NCBI GenBank assembly: GCA_902764875.1 | Contig: CACWXP010000021.1 | Span: 1 to 59,376, forward strand | DNA from: an uncultured Eubacteriales bacterium | GTDB taxonomy: Bacteria > Bacillota > Clostridia > Christensenellales > Aristaeellaceae | DNA: 59,376 bases | Direction: 5' to 3' | Part shown: piece by piece, positions 7,926 to 16,229 of the stretch | Layout: each line of letters begins with the position of its first letter | Numbering within the stretch: position 1 is the first letter of the stretch | Translations under genes and position numbers: made by a program | Notes under the pieces: generated by a model | What the model was told of the DNA's origin: nothing | The model's input: only the letters and a program-made list of their open reading frames with translations | Databases searched by the model: none

Positions 7926-8495
7926 ATGCTGACACTGGAAAGAGCGGCGGAACTGAACGGAACCATGGTGACAGAAGAACACCTGATTATTCACGCGAAA
8001 AACGTGAGCTATGCCATGGGAGCTATGGCGGCGCACTTCGGAGAAGACGTGGAACACTGGCAGGCGGTGGGTCTGCTTCACGACTATGACTACGAAAAAT
8101 ATCCGGAAGAGCATTTGCAGCATACAAAGGAGCCGCTGCTGGCCGCCGGGGTTCCGGAGGAAGACGTTCGGGCGATCCTGAGCCACGGATGGGGGATCTG
8201 CACGGACGTGAAACCGGAAACGAACATGGAAAAGAGTCTGTTCACCGTGGACGAACTGACGGGCATTATCCAGGCCTGCGCCCGCATGCGGCCCAACGGT
8301 ATTCAGGATCTGGAGATCAAAAGCTTCATGAAGAAATACAAGGACAAAAAATTCGCGGCCAAATGCGACCGTGAACTGATTCAGAAAGGCTGCGACATGC
8401 TCGGAATGGAAGTTCGCGACGTTGCGGAGATCTGCATTGAGGGAATGAAACCCCACGCGGCGGAGATCGGCCTGGAGGGTACCGGCGCGGAATAA
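7926..8495 (+). CDS. HD/HDIG-domain hydrolase
   Basis: A 189-residue HD-superfamily protein: His23, the HD pair in LLHDYDYEKYPEEH (His52-Asp53) and a later SHGWGI histidine give the metal-binding pattern of a phosphohydrolase. Similar single-domain HDIG proteins are common in Clostridia; the nucleotide substrate is unknown. GGAGGAACGG before the ATG at 7926 fixes the start. It converges on the next minus-strand gene with only seven bases between stops. Confidence 0.85.
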   Translation: MLTLERAAELNGTMVTEEHLIIHAKNVSYAMGAMAAHFGEDVEHWQAVGLLHDYDYEKYPEEHLQHTKEPLLAAGVPEEDVRAILSHGWGICTDVKPETNMEKSLFTVDELTGIIQACARMRPNGIQDLEIKSFMKKYKDKKFAAKCDRELIQKGCDMLGMEVRDVAEICIEGMKPHAAEIGLEGTGAE

Positions 8496-8502
8496 AGCCG
8501 CT

Positions 8503-9120
8503 TCAGCCGACGGGTTCTTCTTCCCGGGACACAGAGAAAAGCTGCAGCGAACGGCTGAGGGAGGAAATACCGGAGGCGGCAGATTTCGGAACCGTCATGA
8601 CATAAAGGCCCGTGTCGGTGGCCGCGTGAACGCGGACGGTATCGGTATTCTCCATGCGTACGGACTCGACGCCGAAAAGCGTCGGACCGGCAATTGTACT
8701 GAAATGATAACCGTTATCCAGCAGGGAAAGCGCAGAAGCGGGATAGATGCTTTGCAGAATCAGAGGATCTCCGTCCGCGGTCTGCCAGTAAAGGGTGACC
8801 ACGCGGCCGAAGCCTCCGCTGAGTCCCGCGTCGGAAGAGGTTCCGGAAACAAAAGACATGCCCGAACCGCTCATAAAGCTGAGCACGGGAACGGGAAAAC
8901 TTTCCACCAGGGAACGGAGTTCGGTTTCATTGTCAATATTCAGGGCGGGACTGGCAGTCAGAAGGGGCTGCGGTTCCGCTTTTTCCTTATCCTCCTTTTG
9001 CGGCTGGGCCAGGACGAGCAGCGCACCGACCGCCGCAATCAGAACAATGGAAAAGAGACCTGTCAGAATTTTCAGCAGGGTGTGCAGGAATCCTTTCCGG
9101 CCGGATCCGGTTTCCGCCAT
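8503..9120 (-). CDS. Single-pass membrane protein of unknown function
   Basis: 205 residues: a short basic cytoplasmic N-terminus, one transmembrane helix at about residues 15-38, then an extracytoplasmic domain of about 165 residues. There is no cysteine lipobox, so it is probably an anchored envelope protein. I do not recognise a family. A consensus promoter with a palindrome over its -10 lies upstream (9183-9216). It is divergent from a secreted DUF3298-like protein, which also looks like an envelope factor. Confidence 0.7.
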   Translation of the reverse strand: MAETGSGRKGFLHTLLKILTGLFSIVLIAAVGALLVLAQPQKEDKEKAEPQPLLTASPALNIDNETELRSLVESFPVPVLSFMSGSGMSFVSGTSSDAGLSGGFGRVVTLYWQTADGDPLILQSIYPASALSLLDNGYHFSTIAGPTLFGVESVRMENTDTVRVHAATDTGLYVMTVPKSAASGISSLSRSLQLFSVSREEEPVG

Positions 9121-9182
9121 GGCAGCCTCCTTCCCGGAAGAACGGGATCATCCTCCTGCCGGAATCAATCCGGCGGAATGCA

Positions 9183-9216
9183 CCGTTATTATAACGGGGG
9201 CAAAACGGGGTGTCAA
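9183..9216 (-). promoter_or_regulatory. Consensus promoter with palindrome across the -10
   Basis: On the minus strand, TTGACA (9216-9211), a 17-base spacer and TATAAT (9193-9188) match consensus at all twelve positions. A perfect 15-base palindrome, CCGTTAT-T-ATAACGG (9183-9197), covers the -10 and looks like an operator. A further hairpin, GCCGGA/TCCGGC near 9159-9175, lies in the leader. Confidence 0.75.
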
Positions 9217-9227
9217 ACCGCTGAAAC

Positions 9228-9256
9228 TTGCCCGAAAGGGAAAACCGATGTAAAAT
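9228..9256 (+). promoter_or_regulatory. Promoter of the DUF3298-like gene
   Basis: TTGCCC (9228-9233), a 17-base spacer and TAAAAT (9251-9256), 23 bases before the ATG. Confidence 0.5.
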
Positions 9257-9279
9257 AAGATGTTATGGAGGGAAGAGGG

Positions 9280-10437
9280 ATGAGGAAGTTTCTGACAGTG
9301 CTGGCAGCGATCTGCCTGGGGGCGACGGCGGTTGCCGGCGCCGCAGGCGAAGAGATTGCGCTTGAGGAAAAAGCGCTGGAACTGGCCGGAAGCAGCCTTT
9401 GCTTTCCCGCCGTTACGGGAATGGAGGACGAAAGCCTGCAGGAGGCGGTCAACAGCCGGATTCGGGAGGATCTGGGGGTGGACGGATACCTGCAGCGGAT
9501 GAATGCCCTGATCTCGGACGACGCGCACACGATTACGGCGGGCTGGAGCGGGGAGATCCGCGGGGATGTTTTCAGCAGCCTGCTGGAGGCGGAAGGCGCG
9601 GTGAAGTCCCTGCGCGGGGGACACGAGTGGAAATGGAGCAACGTGGACCTGCGGGACGGGCACGAGATTGCCTTCGGAGAACTGTTTACCGACGAGGCCG
9701 CGGCCCGGGAAGCGATCGAAATCTATCTGGAGGAAACGGTGGCGCCGGAACTGAGCCCGCACCTGGGCAACAGCGCACTGACGCCCCTGCCGGAGGGATT
9801 TCGGATCGAGCAAACCGGACTGACCCTCCTTTATGAAGCGGAGCAGCTGAGTACCCTTCGGGACCGGGCCGGAGCCGTGAAGATCGGATGGAACGAGCTT
9901 CGGGATGTTGTAAACTGGAACGAAGACGGAATTCCGGCGCGTATCGGGGCGGCGGAAATGGCGGCCTTGACGGCGGACAGCGCGGAGGGAATCCGGGCGA
10001 TGACGGAAAGCGGAAAGCTTCCGGATATCCCGGTGAAAATCGGGGACAGCGTTTCGGAATGGACAGAGCGGGCGCATCTGCTGAACGATCCGGAGGAATA
10101 TACGGGCGGACGGATGTTTGCCCTGGAAGGCGCCGCTTTCCGGGATGTATACCTGCTGTCGGACGCGGTGAGCGACGACTGGGACAGAAGCCTTGTGCAG
10201 GGAATCCGGGCGGACCGGGGATGCTTTTGGGGCCTTTGCATCGGGGAGACCCGGGCGGAGGAATGGCACGCGCTGCTGGGGGAACCGGATCATTCGGCGG
10301 TGCTGGACGAGGAAGACGCGGAAGGCGCGCGAACGGTTCCGGGCACCTGCGACTATTATTTGTTCGGAGAATACCGGCTGCAGCTGCAGGCGGACACGGA
10401 CGGGTTTCTGGCGAGTATCACGCTTATGGCGCAATAG
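9280..10437 (+). CDS. Secreted protein with DUF3298/RsiV-like domain
   Basis: 385 residues. A signal peptide, MRKFLTVLAAICLGATAVAGA, is followed by a region resembling the DUF3298 fold of RsiV-type proteins (paired short strands, the FPAVTGMEDESLQEAVN opening and a later FGELFTDEAA segment). It is therefore probably exported and may bind a ligand or wall component; enzymatic function is not evident. ATG 9280 is chosen over 9265 because GGAGGGAAGAGGG lies between them. The gene is 22 bases before ftsK and may be co-transcribed with it. Confidence 0.7.
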   Translation: MRKFLTVLAAICLGATAVAGAAGEEIALEEKALELAGSSLCFPAVTGMEDESLQEAVNSRIREDLGVDGYLQRMNALISDDAHTITAGWSGEIRGDVFSSLLEAEGAVKSLRGGHEWKWSNVDLRDGHEIAFGELFTDEAAAREAIEIYLEETVAPELSPHLGNSALTPLPEGFRIEQTGLTLLYEAEQLSTLRDRAGAVKIGWNELRDVVNWNEDGIPARIGAAEMAALTADSAEGIRAMTESGKLPDIPVKIGDSVSEWTERAHLLNDPEEYTGGRMFALEGAAFRDVYLLSDAVSDDWDRSLVQGIRADRGCFWGLCIGETRAEEWHALLGEPDHSAVLDEEDAEGARTVPGTCDYYLFGEYRLQLQADTDGFLASITLMAQ

Positions 10438-10450
10438 GGTTTAGGTTTGG
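10437..10450 (+). repeat. Telomere-like spacer motif
   Basis: GGGTTTAGGTTTGG fills the gap before ftsK and runs into its ribosome binding site. Related motifs recur in other operon gaps of this window (near 16156, 20158, 25176, 29192 and 30441). Confidence 0.45.
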
Positions 10451-10459
10451 AGGATACGA

Positions 10460-13441
10460 ATGGCTCAGAACGGCGGCAAACGGAAACAGGCTCCGGCTTA
10501 TTCAGCGGACACCATGGCCTTGCGGTATATCGCAGGAATGGCGCTGGCGGCCCTTGGCGTCATGATTTTTATGGCGGTGGATCTGAACATGAGCGGGAAT
10601 ATTTTCCAGGGCCTGCGTCAGGTTTCCTTCGGTATTTGCGGAAGCCTGGCTTTTGTGCTGGCGGCGCTTCCGCTGTGGGCCGGCGGGCTGGTGATCTGGT
10701 CCACCCAGCGGCGGGCGCCTGTGCGTCCCTGGGTTTTTGCCTGCCTGAGCTTTATTCTGCTTTGCGCGTTTATTATGCTGATCAGCGGAAACGCGATGCA
10801 AAGTTTAGACCGGCTGAACGGCGGAAACTGGGGCGGCGTGATTTCCAGCGTTTACCGCGACTGCATTACAAAAGCACAGAGTGGACAGACCGCTTTGGGC
10901 GGCGGGGCGATCGGAGCGATGCTGGCCTGGCCGCTGTGGAAATTCCTGGGTACGGCGCTGGGTGTGGTGCTGGTTTTCCTTGGGATGGCTTTCTGTCTGC
11001 TGATGACGGTGAACCTGACGCCGGCGCGGATCCGGGATCTGATCACCGGACAGGCAGGGGCACGGCGGGAACAGCAGGAAGCGCAACGCGTACAGGCGGA
11101 ACAGCAGCAGATGGCCTGGCAGCAGCAACAGGCGATGCAGCAGCAGGCCTGGCAGCAACAGCAAGCTTATATTCTTGAACAACAGCAACAGCAATACTAT
11201 CAGCAGCAACAACAGCAGACGCGGCAGCCTGCACCGGCACAGCAGCCGACGCCGATGATGCCGGCGAATCCCGGGAACGGCGTTGCGCAATGGCAGGAAA
11301 CACTTACGGCGCAGCAAACCGCTGCAACGGCACCGACCAACCACCAGAGCCGGATTTTCGCGGCGGGGAGTATTGTAGAAGCGGCAAAGCCGGCAAGAAA
11401 CTGGAAGAGCAGGATCTTCGGGAAAAAAGAAGACGAATACGACGGACTGGTGGATCAAACCGAGACACAGGCGCCGGAACCCCCACAGCCCAGGAAGCCG
11501 GCCCGCCGCACTGCCACGGGGGAACCCATCGGTCAGCATGCTACGAGATGGGATTATGAAAACAGAGAAACGGAAGCGGCGATCCGTGAACAGGCCGCAA
11601 AACCCGCGCAGACAGCACAGACGAAGCGCGGCGAACGCACCGGCCAGCCAGCAGCGCAGCAGATGGTGCTGAATACCGACGAAGAACCGCGGACAGAAAC
11701 GCCGGCGCCGGAGATGCCGAAAACGGTGAATCGGGACAATTACCGGCGGCCCGGCAATGCTGCGGCGTCGGAAAAAGAAGAATCGGAAGAACCGGTTCGC
11801 ACCGGCCGCAGGCAGATGGGCACACGCGCAGAGACCCGGAGCGAGATGCCGGCGCCGAAACCCAACAAGGTGCCCGTGGTTCAGCAGACCATCAGCAATG
11901 AAACCTGGTCTCCGGATCCGAAACTTCCTCCCAGCGAAAAGAATCCGCACATGCCGGAAGAGGAAGAGTGGACGCCGCGGCAGTACAATTATCCGCCGAT
12001 TACGGACCTGGCGATGCCGCAGGCGGTGGCCTACGACACAAGCGCGGAGGACGAGATTCGCAGCCGGAAGCTGGAGGAGACGCTGGCTTCCTTCCGGGTT
12101 CAGGCCCACGTTGTGCACGTTACCCACGGGCCGGCGGTTTCGCGCTTTGAAATGGAACTGGCGGCGGGAACAAAGGTCAACAAGGTTTCGGAACTGGAGA
12201 AGGACATCGCCTATGGCATGGAAGCCACGACGGTCCGGATTGAGGCACCGATTCCCGGAAAGAGCCTGGTGGGCGTGGAGGTGCCGAACCGGAAGATCGA
12301 GACGGTTACGCTGCGGGAAGTGCTTTCCAGCGAGAAGATGCAGAATGCCCGGTCCCTGCTGACGGTGGCGCTGGGCAAAGATCTGACGGGGACACCGATT
12401 GTCTGTGACCTGGCGAAGATGCCGCACATGCTGATTGCCGGTCAGACGGGCAGCGGCAAATCCGTTTGCATCAACGCGATTATCAACAGCCTGCTTTACC
12501 GGGCTTCACCGGACGAGGTGAAACTGATCCTGGTAGACCCTAAGGTGGTTGAGCTTCAATGCTACAACGGCATACCGCACCTGCTGATTCCGGTGGTGAA
12601 CGACCCGCACAAAGCGGCGGCGGCGCTGGCCTGGGCAGTTGCGGAGATGAAGGAACGCTACGATAAATTCGCGGAGCGGAAGGTCCGGAACCTGGACGGA
12701 TACAACGCGGGGCTTTCGCGCGGTGAGAAGCCGATGAGCCGGATCGTCATTATTATCGACGAACTGGCGGACCTGATGATGGTTTGCAAAAAAGATGTTG
12801 AAGAATACATCTGCCGGCTGACACAGCTGGCCCGGGCGGCGGGCATTCACCTGATTGTCGCGACGCAGCGGCCTTCCGTGGACGTGATTACGGGCCTGAT
12901 CAAGGCAAACATTCCGAGCCGGATCGCCTTCAAGACGGCGAGCAGCGTCGACAGCCGGACGATCCTGGACCGGAACGGAAGCGAACAGCTGCTGGGCTGG
13001 GGCGACATGCTGTACCTGCCGACGGGGGCCTTTGCGCCGACGCGGGTGCAGGGCTGCTTCCTGAGCGATGAGGAAGTGAACCGGATTGTGAAGCACGTTC
13101 GGGACGCGAACCCCAGCACCTATGATCCGGACATTCTGGAAAAAATGGAAGAGATCGCCAGCGGCGGAAGCAACGAGAGCACCGGTGCGGATATGATTGC
13201 CGGGGAGATGACCGGCGGAGACGGCGGGCTGTTTGAACAGGCGGTTGAATATGCGATTGCTGACGGACAGATTTCCACGAGTACGCTGCAGCGGCGGCTG
13301 AAGATCGGCTATGCCCGGGCGGGACGGCTGACGGACGAGATGGAGGAGCGCGGGATCGTGGCGGCCAAGGACGGGAGCAAGCCGCGGAAGTGCCTGATTA
13401 CGCGGGAAGAATGGGAAGCCATGAAGGCGAACAGCGAGTGA
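10460..13441 (+). CDS. ftsK: FtsK/SpoIIIE family DNA translocase
   Basis: A 993-residue septal DNA pump that moves chromosomes during division or sporulation. Four N-terminal membrane segments (about residues 14-38, 53-80, 88-108 and 150-180) anchor it. A very glutamine-rich stretch (about 200-265) and a long charged linker follow, then the motor with Walker A AGQTGSGKS (about 658-666) and Walker B IVIIIDELADLMM (about 758-770). The C-terminal winged-helix gamma domain (about 925-990) would read orientation sequences. TTTGGAGGAT supports the ATG. Whether it is the FtsK or SpoIIIE orthologue cannot be decided here. Confidence 0.95.
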   Translation: MAQNGGKRKQAPAYSADTMALRYIAGMALAALGVMIFMAVDLNMSGNIFQGLRQVSFGICGSLAFVLAALPLWAGGLVIWSTQRRAPVRPWVFACLSFILLCAFIMLISGNAMQSLDRLNGGNWGGVISSVYRDCITKAQSGQTALGGGAIGAMLAWPLWKFLGTALGVVLVFLGMAFCLLMTVNLTPARIRDLITGQAGARREQQEAQRVQAEQQQMAWQQQQAMQQQAWQQQQAYILEQQQQQYYQQQQQQTRQPAPAQQPTPMMPANPGNGVAQWQETLTAQQTAATAPTNHQSRIFAAGSIVEAAKPARNWKSRIFGKKEDEYDGLVDQTETQAPEPPQPRKPARRTATGEPIGQHATRWDYENRETEAAIREQAAKPAQTAQTKRGERTGQPAAQQMVLNTDEEPRTETPAPEMPKTVNRDNYRRPGNAAASEKEESEEPVRTGRRQMGTRAETRSEMPAPKPNKVPVVQQTISNETWSPDPKLPPSEKNPHMPEEEEWTPRQYNYPPITDLAMPQAVAYDTSAEDEIRSRKLEETLASFRVQAHVVHVTHGPAVSRFEMELAAGTKVNKVSELEKDIAYGMEATTVRIEAPIPGKSLVGVEVPNRKIETVTLREVLSSEKMQNARSLLTVALGKDLTGTPIVCDLAKMPHMLIAGQTGSGKSVCINAIINSLLYRASPDEVKLILVDPKVVELQCYNGIPHLLIPVVNDPHKAAAALAWAVAEMKERYDKFAERKVRNLDGYNAGLSRGEKPMSRIVIIIDELADLMMVCKKDVEEYICRLTQLARAAGIHLIVATQRPSVDVITGLIKANIPSRIAFKTASSVDSRTILDRNGSEQLLGWGDMLYLPTGAFAPTRVQGCFLSDEEVNRIVKHVRDANPSTYDPDILEKMEEIASGGSNESTGADMIAGEMTGGDGGLFEQAVEYAIADGQISTSTLQRRLKIGYARAGRLTDEMEERGIVAAKDGSKPRKCLITREEWEAMKANSE
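11083..11235 (+). repeat. CAG/CAA-rich tract encoding polyglutamine linker of FtsK
   Basis: CAG and CAA codons dominate this stretch, giving a linker of mostly Gln with scattered Ala, Trp, Met and Tyr. Mixed codons keep it from being a pure microsatellite, but slippage and length variation between strains are likely. Confidence 0.8.
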
Positions 13442-13513
13442 AGAACAGAGGGCTTAGGGTATAGGATTCATGCTTAAGGGTTATGAGGATTTAGTAACAG
13501 GGGAGACTTGAGT

Positions 13514-14806
13514 TTGGGAAACATTATTGACTATTTATCCTGGCGGGGGGACGTTCCTTTTTCGGTGAGTCCCTGGAACGCTGTCGACGGACTGCTGCTG
13601 AGCGTGCTGAGCTATCTGGATTTTCACGGAGTGGCGGACCGGCGGGGCTGGACGATTCGGGAGGCAAAGCGGATTGACCTGCTGATGGAAGGCAGCGGGA
13701 ACACCTTCGAGATGCGGAAAAAGATGTTCGAGGCCATGGCAGAATCGGAACGGTTCGGGGATCTTCGGATGCATCACTTCATCGCGCTGACGAACGAGGA
13801 CATCAGCATGCAGTTTTCCGCGATGTGCATCGACCTGCCGGACGGAACGATGGCGATTGCTTTCCGGGGAACGGACAATACGCTGATCGGCTGGCGGGAA
13901 GACTTCAACATGAGCTTTCAGACACGGGTGCCGGGACAGCAGGCGGCGGCCTACTACCTGGCCAAGGCGGCGGGGCTTAGCGATGCGCCGATCCGCCTGA
14001 TGGGCCACAGCAAGGGTGGGAACCTGGCGGTCTACGCGGCGGCTCACGCGGGGGAGAAGGTTGCGGAACGGATCGAGAGCATCTGGAGTTATGACGGGCC
14101 GGGCATGAACTTGGAGCTTTCGCGGGGTGAAGGCTACGGGCGAATCCGGAAGAAGATCCACTCCTATATTCCGCAGACCAGTATTATCGGCCTGCTGATG
14201 GAATACTACCGGCCTTACACGGTGATTCGGAGCGTTGCAAAAGGACTGGAACAGCACGATCCGATGACCTGGCAGGTGTTCGGGCGGCGGTTTGAGGAGA
14301 TGGACAGCATTGATAAAACGGCGCAGGTTACCTGTGACACGCTGCATGAGATGCTGGCCAACAGCACGCCGGAGCAGCGATCGATCTTTGTGGACACGCT
14401 GTTCAAGCTGGCGGATAACACGAACGCCACGCGGATGAGCGACATTTTGAACGAAAAGTTCCGGAGCCTTTGGAAGATGGCGGGCGGACGGAAGGAAGTG
14501 GACCCGGAAGCCAGGCGGGTTTTCAACCGGCTGACAGCCCAGGCGGTTACGCTCGGCTTTGGAAACGCGGTTGAACGGGTGCGGAAGAAGAGCGAGGCGG
14601 AGGAGCCGGAGAGCAGCGGCGAATGGACCACGATGGAAGGGGCTCCGGAGCCGGCAGCGGCGGAAAAACAGGAAAAAATCACGGAGCCGGAGGCGGAAGC
14701 AGCAACGGAGAAGACGAAAAGGACGCGGAAAAAGAAGGCCAAAGCCGCACAGGAGGAAGCGAAAGAAAAGAGCGAAACGGCGCTTGACAAGAAGGCTGAC
14801 CTGTGA
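13514..14806 (+). CDS. DUF2974 (Mbeg1-like) alpha/beta hydrolase
   Basis: 430 residues. The N-terminal 330 residues carry a lipase-like fold: FRGTD (118-122) as oxyanion segment and the nucleophile elbow GHSKGGN with Ser166. This matches DUF2974, a family of putative lipases or esterases. The last 100 residues are Lys/Glu/Ala-rich, low in complexity and probably disordered. The TTG at 13514 is preferred because AGGGGAG (13499-13505) is 8 bases upstream; another TTG at 13508 is too close. Its 3' end contains the -35 of the pyr operon promoter. Substrate unknown. Confidence 0.83.
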   Translation: MGNIIDYLSWRGDVPFSVSPWNAVDGLLLSVLSYLDFHGVADRRGWTIREAKRIDLLMEGSGNTFEMRKKMFEAMAESERFGDLRMHHFIALTNEDISMQFSAMCIDLPDGTMAIAFRGTDNTLIGWREDFNMSFQTRVPGQQAAAYYLAKAAGLSDAPIRLMGHSKGGNLAVYAAAHAGEKVAERIESIWSYDGPGMNLELSRGEGYGRIRKKIHSYIPQTSIIGLLMEYYRPYTVIRSVAKGLEQHDPMTWQVFGRRFEEMDSIDKTAQVTCDTLHEMLANSTPEQRSIFVDTLFKLADNTNATRMSDILNEKFRSLWKMAGGRKEVDPEARRVFNRLTAQAVTLGFGNAVERVRKKSEAEEPESSGEWTTMEGAPEPAAAEKQEKITEPEAEAATEKTKRTRKKKAKAAQEEAKEKSETALDKKADL

Positions 14807-14812
14807 TAAAAA
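14784..14812 (+). promoter_or_regulatory. pyr operon promoter inside the preceding gene
   Basis: TTGACA (14784-14789) lies in the last codons of the DUF2974 gene, and TAAAAA (14807-14812) follows after 17 bases. An overlapping TGTGATAAA could act as an extended -10. The predicted start near 14818 leaves a leader of about 160 bases before pyrC. Confidence 0.6.
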
Positions 14813-14846
14813 AGGGAGCGGTGCCTGATCTTTAAGGCGATACGAG

Positions 14847-14941
14847 ATATCGGCAAGATCCGGATGAGACCGTTTGCCGCGGCGCGGCAGGCGGATATAA
14901 CAACGCGATCCGAACTCTGCCGATATGCGGCAGAGTTTTTT
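14847..14941 (+). promoter_or_regulatory. pyr attenuator (PyrR-type) with terminator
   Basis: Three mutually exclusive structures are visible. A 10-bp hairpin (14913-14922 with 14928-14937) followed by a T-run is a terminator. ATATCGGCA (14847-14855) is perfectly complementary to TGCCGATAT (14918-14926), forming an antiterminator. CGGCAA (14851-14856) also pairs with TTGCCG (14874-14879), enclosing GATCCGGATGAGACC, which resembles the PyrR-binding loop (ARUCCNGNGAGGYU) but with one extra base. Binding of PyrR-UMP there would favour termination. Confidence 0.78.
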
Positions 14942-14979
14942 CTGTCCGCGGGACTTTGAGATAAAAGGGAGAACGCGCG

Positions 14980-16161
14980 ATGATTGCCGGAGCGAAAGGG
15001 TTGATTCGAAAAGATCCGAACGGTCGGAACGGACAGGACGGCGTGTTTGTATTCCCCGGTTTCTGTGATGTGCATGTGCACTTTCGGGAACCGGGGTTTT
15101 CTTATAAGGAAACGATCGTGAGCGGAAGCCGGGCGGCGGCACGGGGCGGATACACGGCGGTGTGCGCGATGCCGAACCTGAACCCGGTGCCGGACAGCCT
15201 TGCACACCTGGCGGCGGAGGAAGCGCTGATCCGGGAAGCCGGGGATATTGTTGATGTTTACCCCTACGGAGCACTGACCGTCGGGGAGAAGGGCGCGGAA
15301 GCTGCGGACCTGGAAGGAATGGCGGAGCGGGTGATCGCCTTTTCCGACGACGGAAAGGGTGTTCAGAGCGAAAGCATGATGAGGAGCCTGATGGAGCGGT
15401 GCCGGAAGCTCGGGAAGATTCTGGCGGCCCACTGTGAGGACGAAAGGCTGGTGGCGGGCGGATATATCCACGACGGAAATTACGCCCGGACACACGGACA
15501 CAAAGGCATCTGCAGCGAGAGCGAATGGGGGCCCATTGCGCGGGATCTGCGGCTTGCGAAGGAAACGGGATGCGCCTACCACGTATGCCACATCAGCTGC
15601 CGGGAGAGCGTTGAGCTGATCCGGGCGGCGAAGAAGGAAGGCGTGGACGTTACCTGCGAAACAGGGCCGCACTACCTGCTGCTGGACGAAAACGATCTTC
15701 AGGAGGACGGACGGTTCCGGATGAATCCGCCGCTGCGGAGCCGGGAGGATCGGGAAGCCCTGGTTGAGGGGTTGCTGGACGGGACGATCGACATGATCGC
15801 GACGGACCATGCGCCGCACAGTGCGGAGGAGAAAAGTCGGGGACTGAGCGGGAGCGCCTTCGGGATTGTCGGGTTGGAATGTGCTTTCCCGGTGCTTTAC
15901 ACCGGGCTGGTGCGGACGGGAAGAATGAGTCTGGAATTGCTGGTTGAGAAAATGGCGATTGCGCCGCGGGTTCGGTTCGGGATTCCCCTTGCGGAGGGAG
16001 ACCGGACGGAATGGGACCTGGAGGCACGGTACTCAATCGATCCGGAAGAATTTCTGAGCATGGGACGGGCAACGCCCTTCGCTGGAAAAGAGGTTTACGG
16101 CCGGTGCCTGCGGACGGCGCACGGCGGCAGGATTGTTTGGGAGGGGCCCGGGAGAGTTTAG
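14980..16161 (+). CDS. pyrC: Dihydroorotase, class I
   Basis: 393 residues; closes carbamoyl-aspartate to dihydroorotate, step three of UMP synthesis. Metal-site motifs DVHVHFREPG, HCED, CHIS and ATDHAPH are all present. The N-terminus is short: only about 27 residues precede FPGFCDVH, whereas most class I enzymes have some 45-50, so part of the small beta-sandwich domain appears to be missing or reduced. The GAGAACGCGCG before ATG 14980 is a modest ribosome binding site. It is the first gene of the pyr operon, directly behind the attenuator. Confidence 0.94.
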   Translation: MIAGAKGLIRKDPNGRNGQDGVFVFPGFCDVHVHFREPGFSYKETIVSGSRAAARGGYTAVCAMPNLNPVPDSLAHLAAEEALIREAGDIVDVYPYGALTVGEKGAEAADLEGMAERVIAFSDDGKGVQSESMMRSLMERCRKLGKILAAHCEDERLVAGGYIHDGNYARTHGHKGICSESEWGPIARDLRLAKETGCAYHVCHISCRESVELIRAAKKEGVDVTCETGPHYLLLDENDLQEDGRFRMNPPLRSREDREALVEGLLDGTIDMIATDHAPHSAEEKSRGLSGSAFGIVGLECAFPVLYTGLVRTGRMSLELLVEKMAIAPRVRFGIPLAEGDRTEWDLEARYSIDPEEFLSMGRATPFAGKEVYGRCLRTAHGGRIVWEGPGRV

Positions 16162-16174
16162 GTTTTAGGGTTCA
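16156..16174 (+). repeat. Telomere-like spacer motif
   Basis: GTTTAGGTTTTAGGGTTC overlaps the pyrC stop and starts the 68-base gap before carB. It is nearly the same as the motif before pyrD. Confidence 0.5.
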
Positions 16175-16229
16175 GGCGGTAACGCTTACACGCGGAGATA
16201 CAGAGAGAAAAACGGAGGGGAGATTTTTC

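Noticed and set aside
13535-15493. 650-codon minus-strand frame opposite the DUF2974 and pyrC genes
   Set aside because: It is a shadow of two well-supported plus-strand genes and is rich in Arg and Pro, as expected of antisense GC-rich frames. Similar long antisense frames opposite carB, purL and GH3 were rejected for the same reason.
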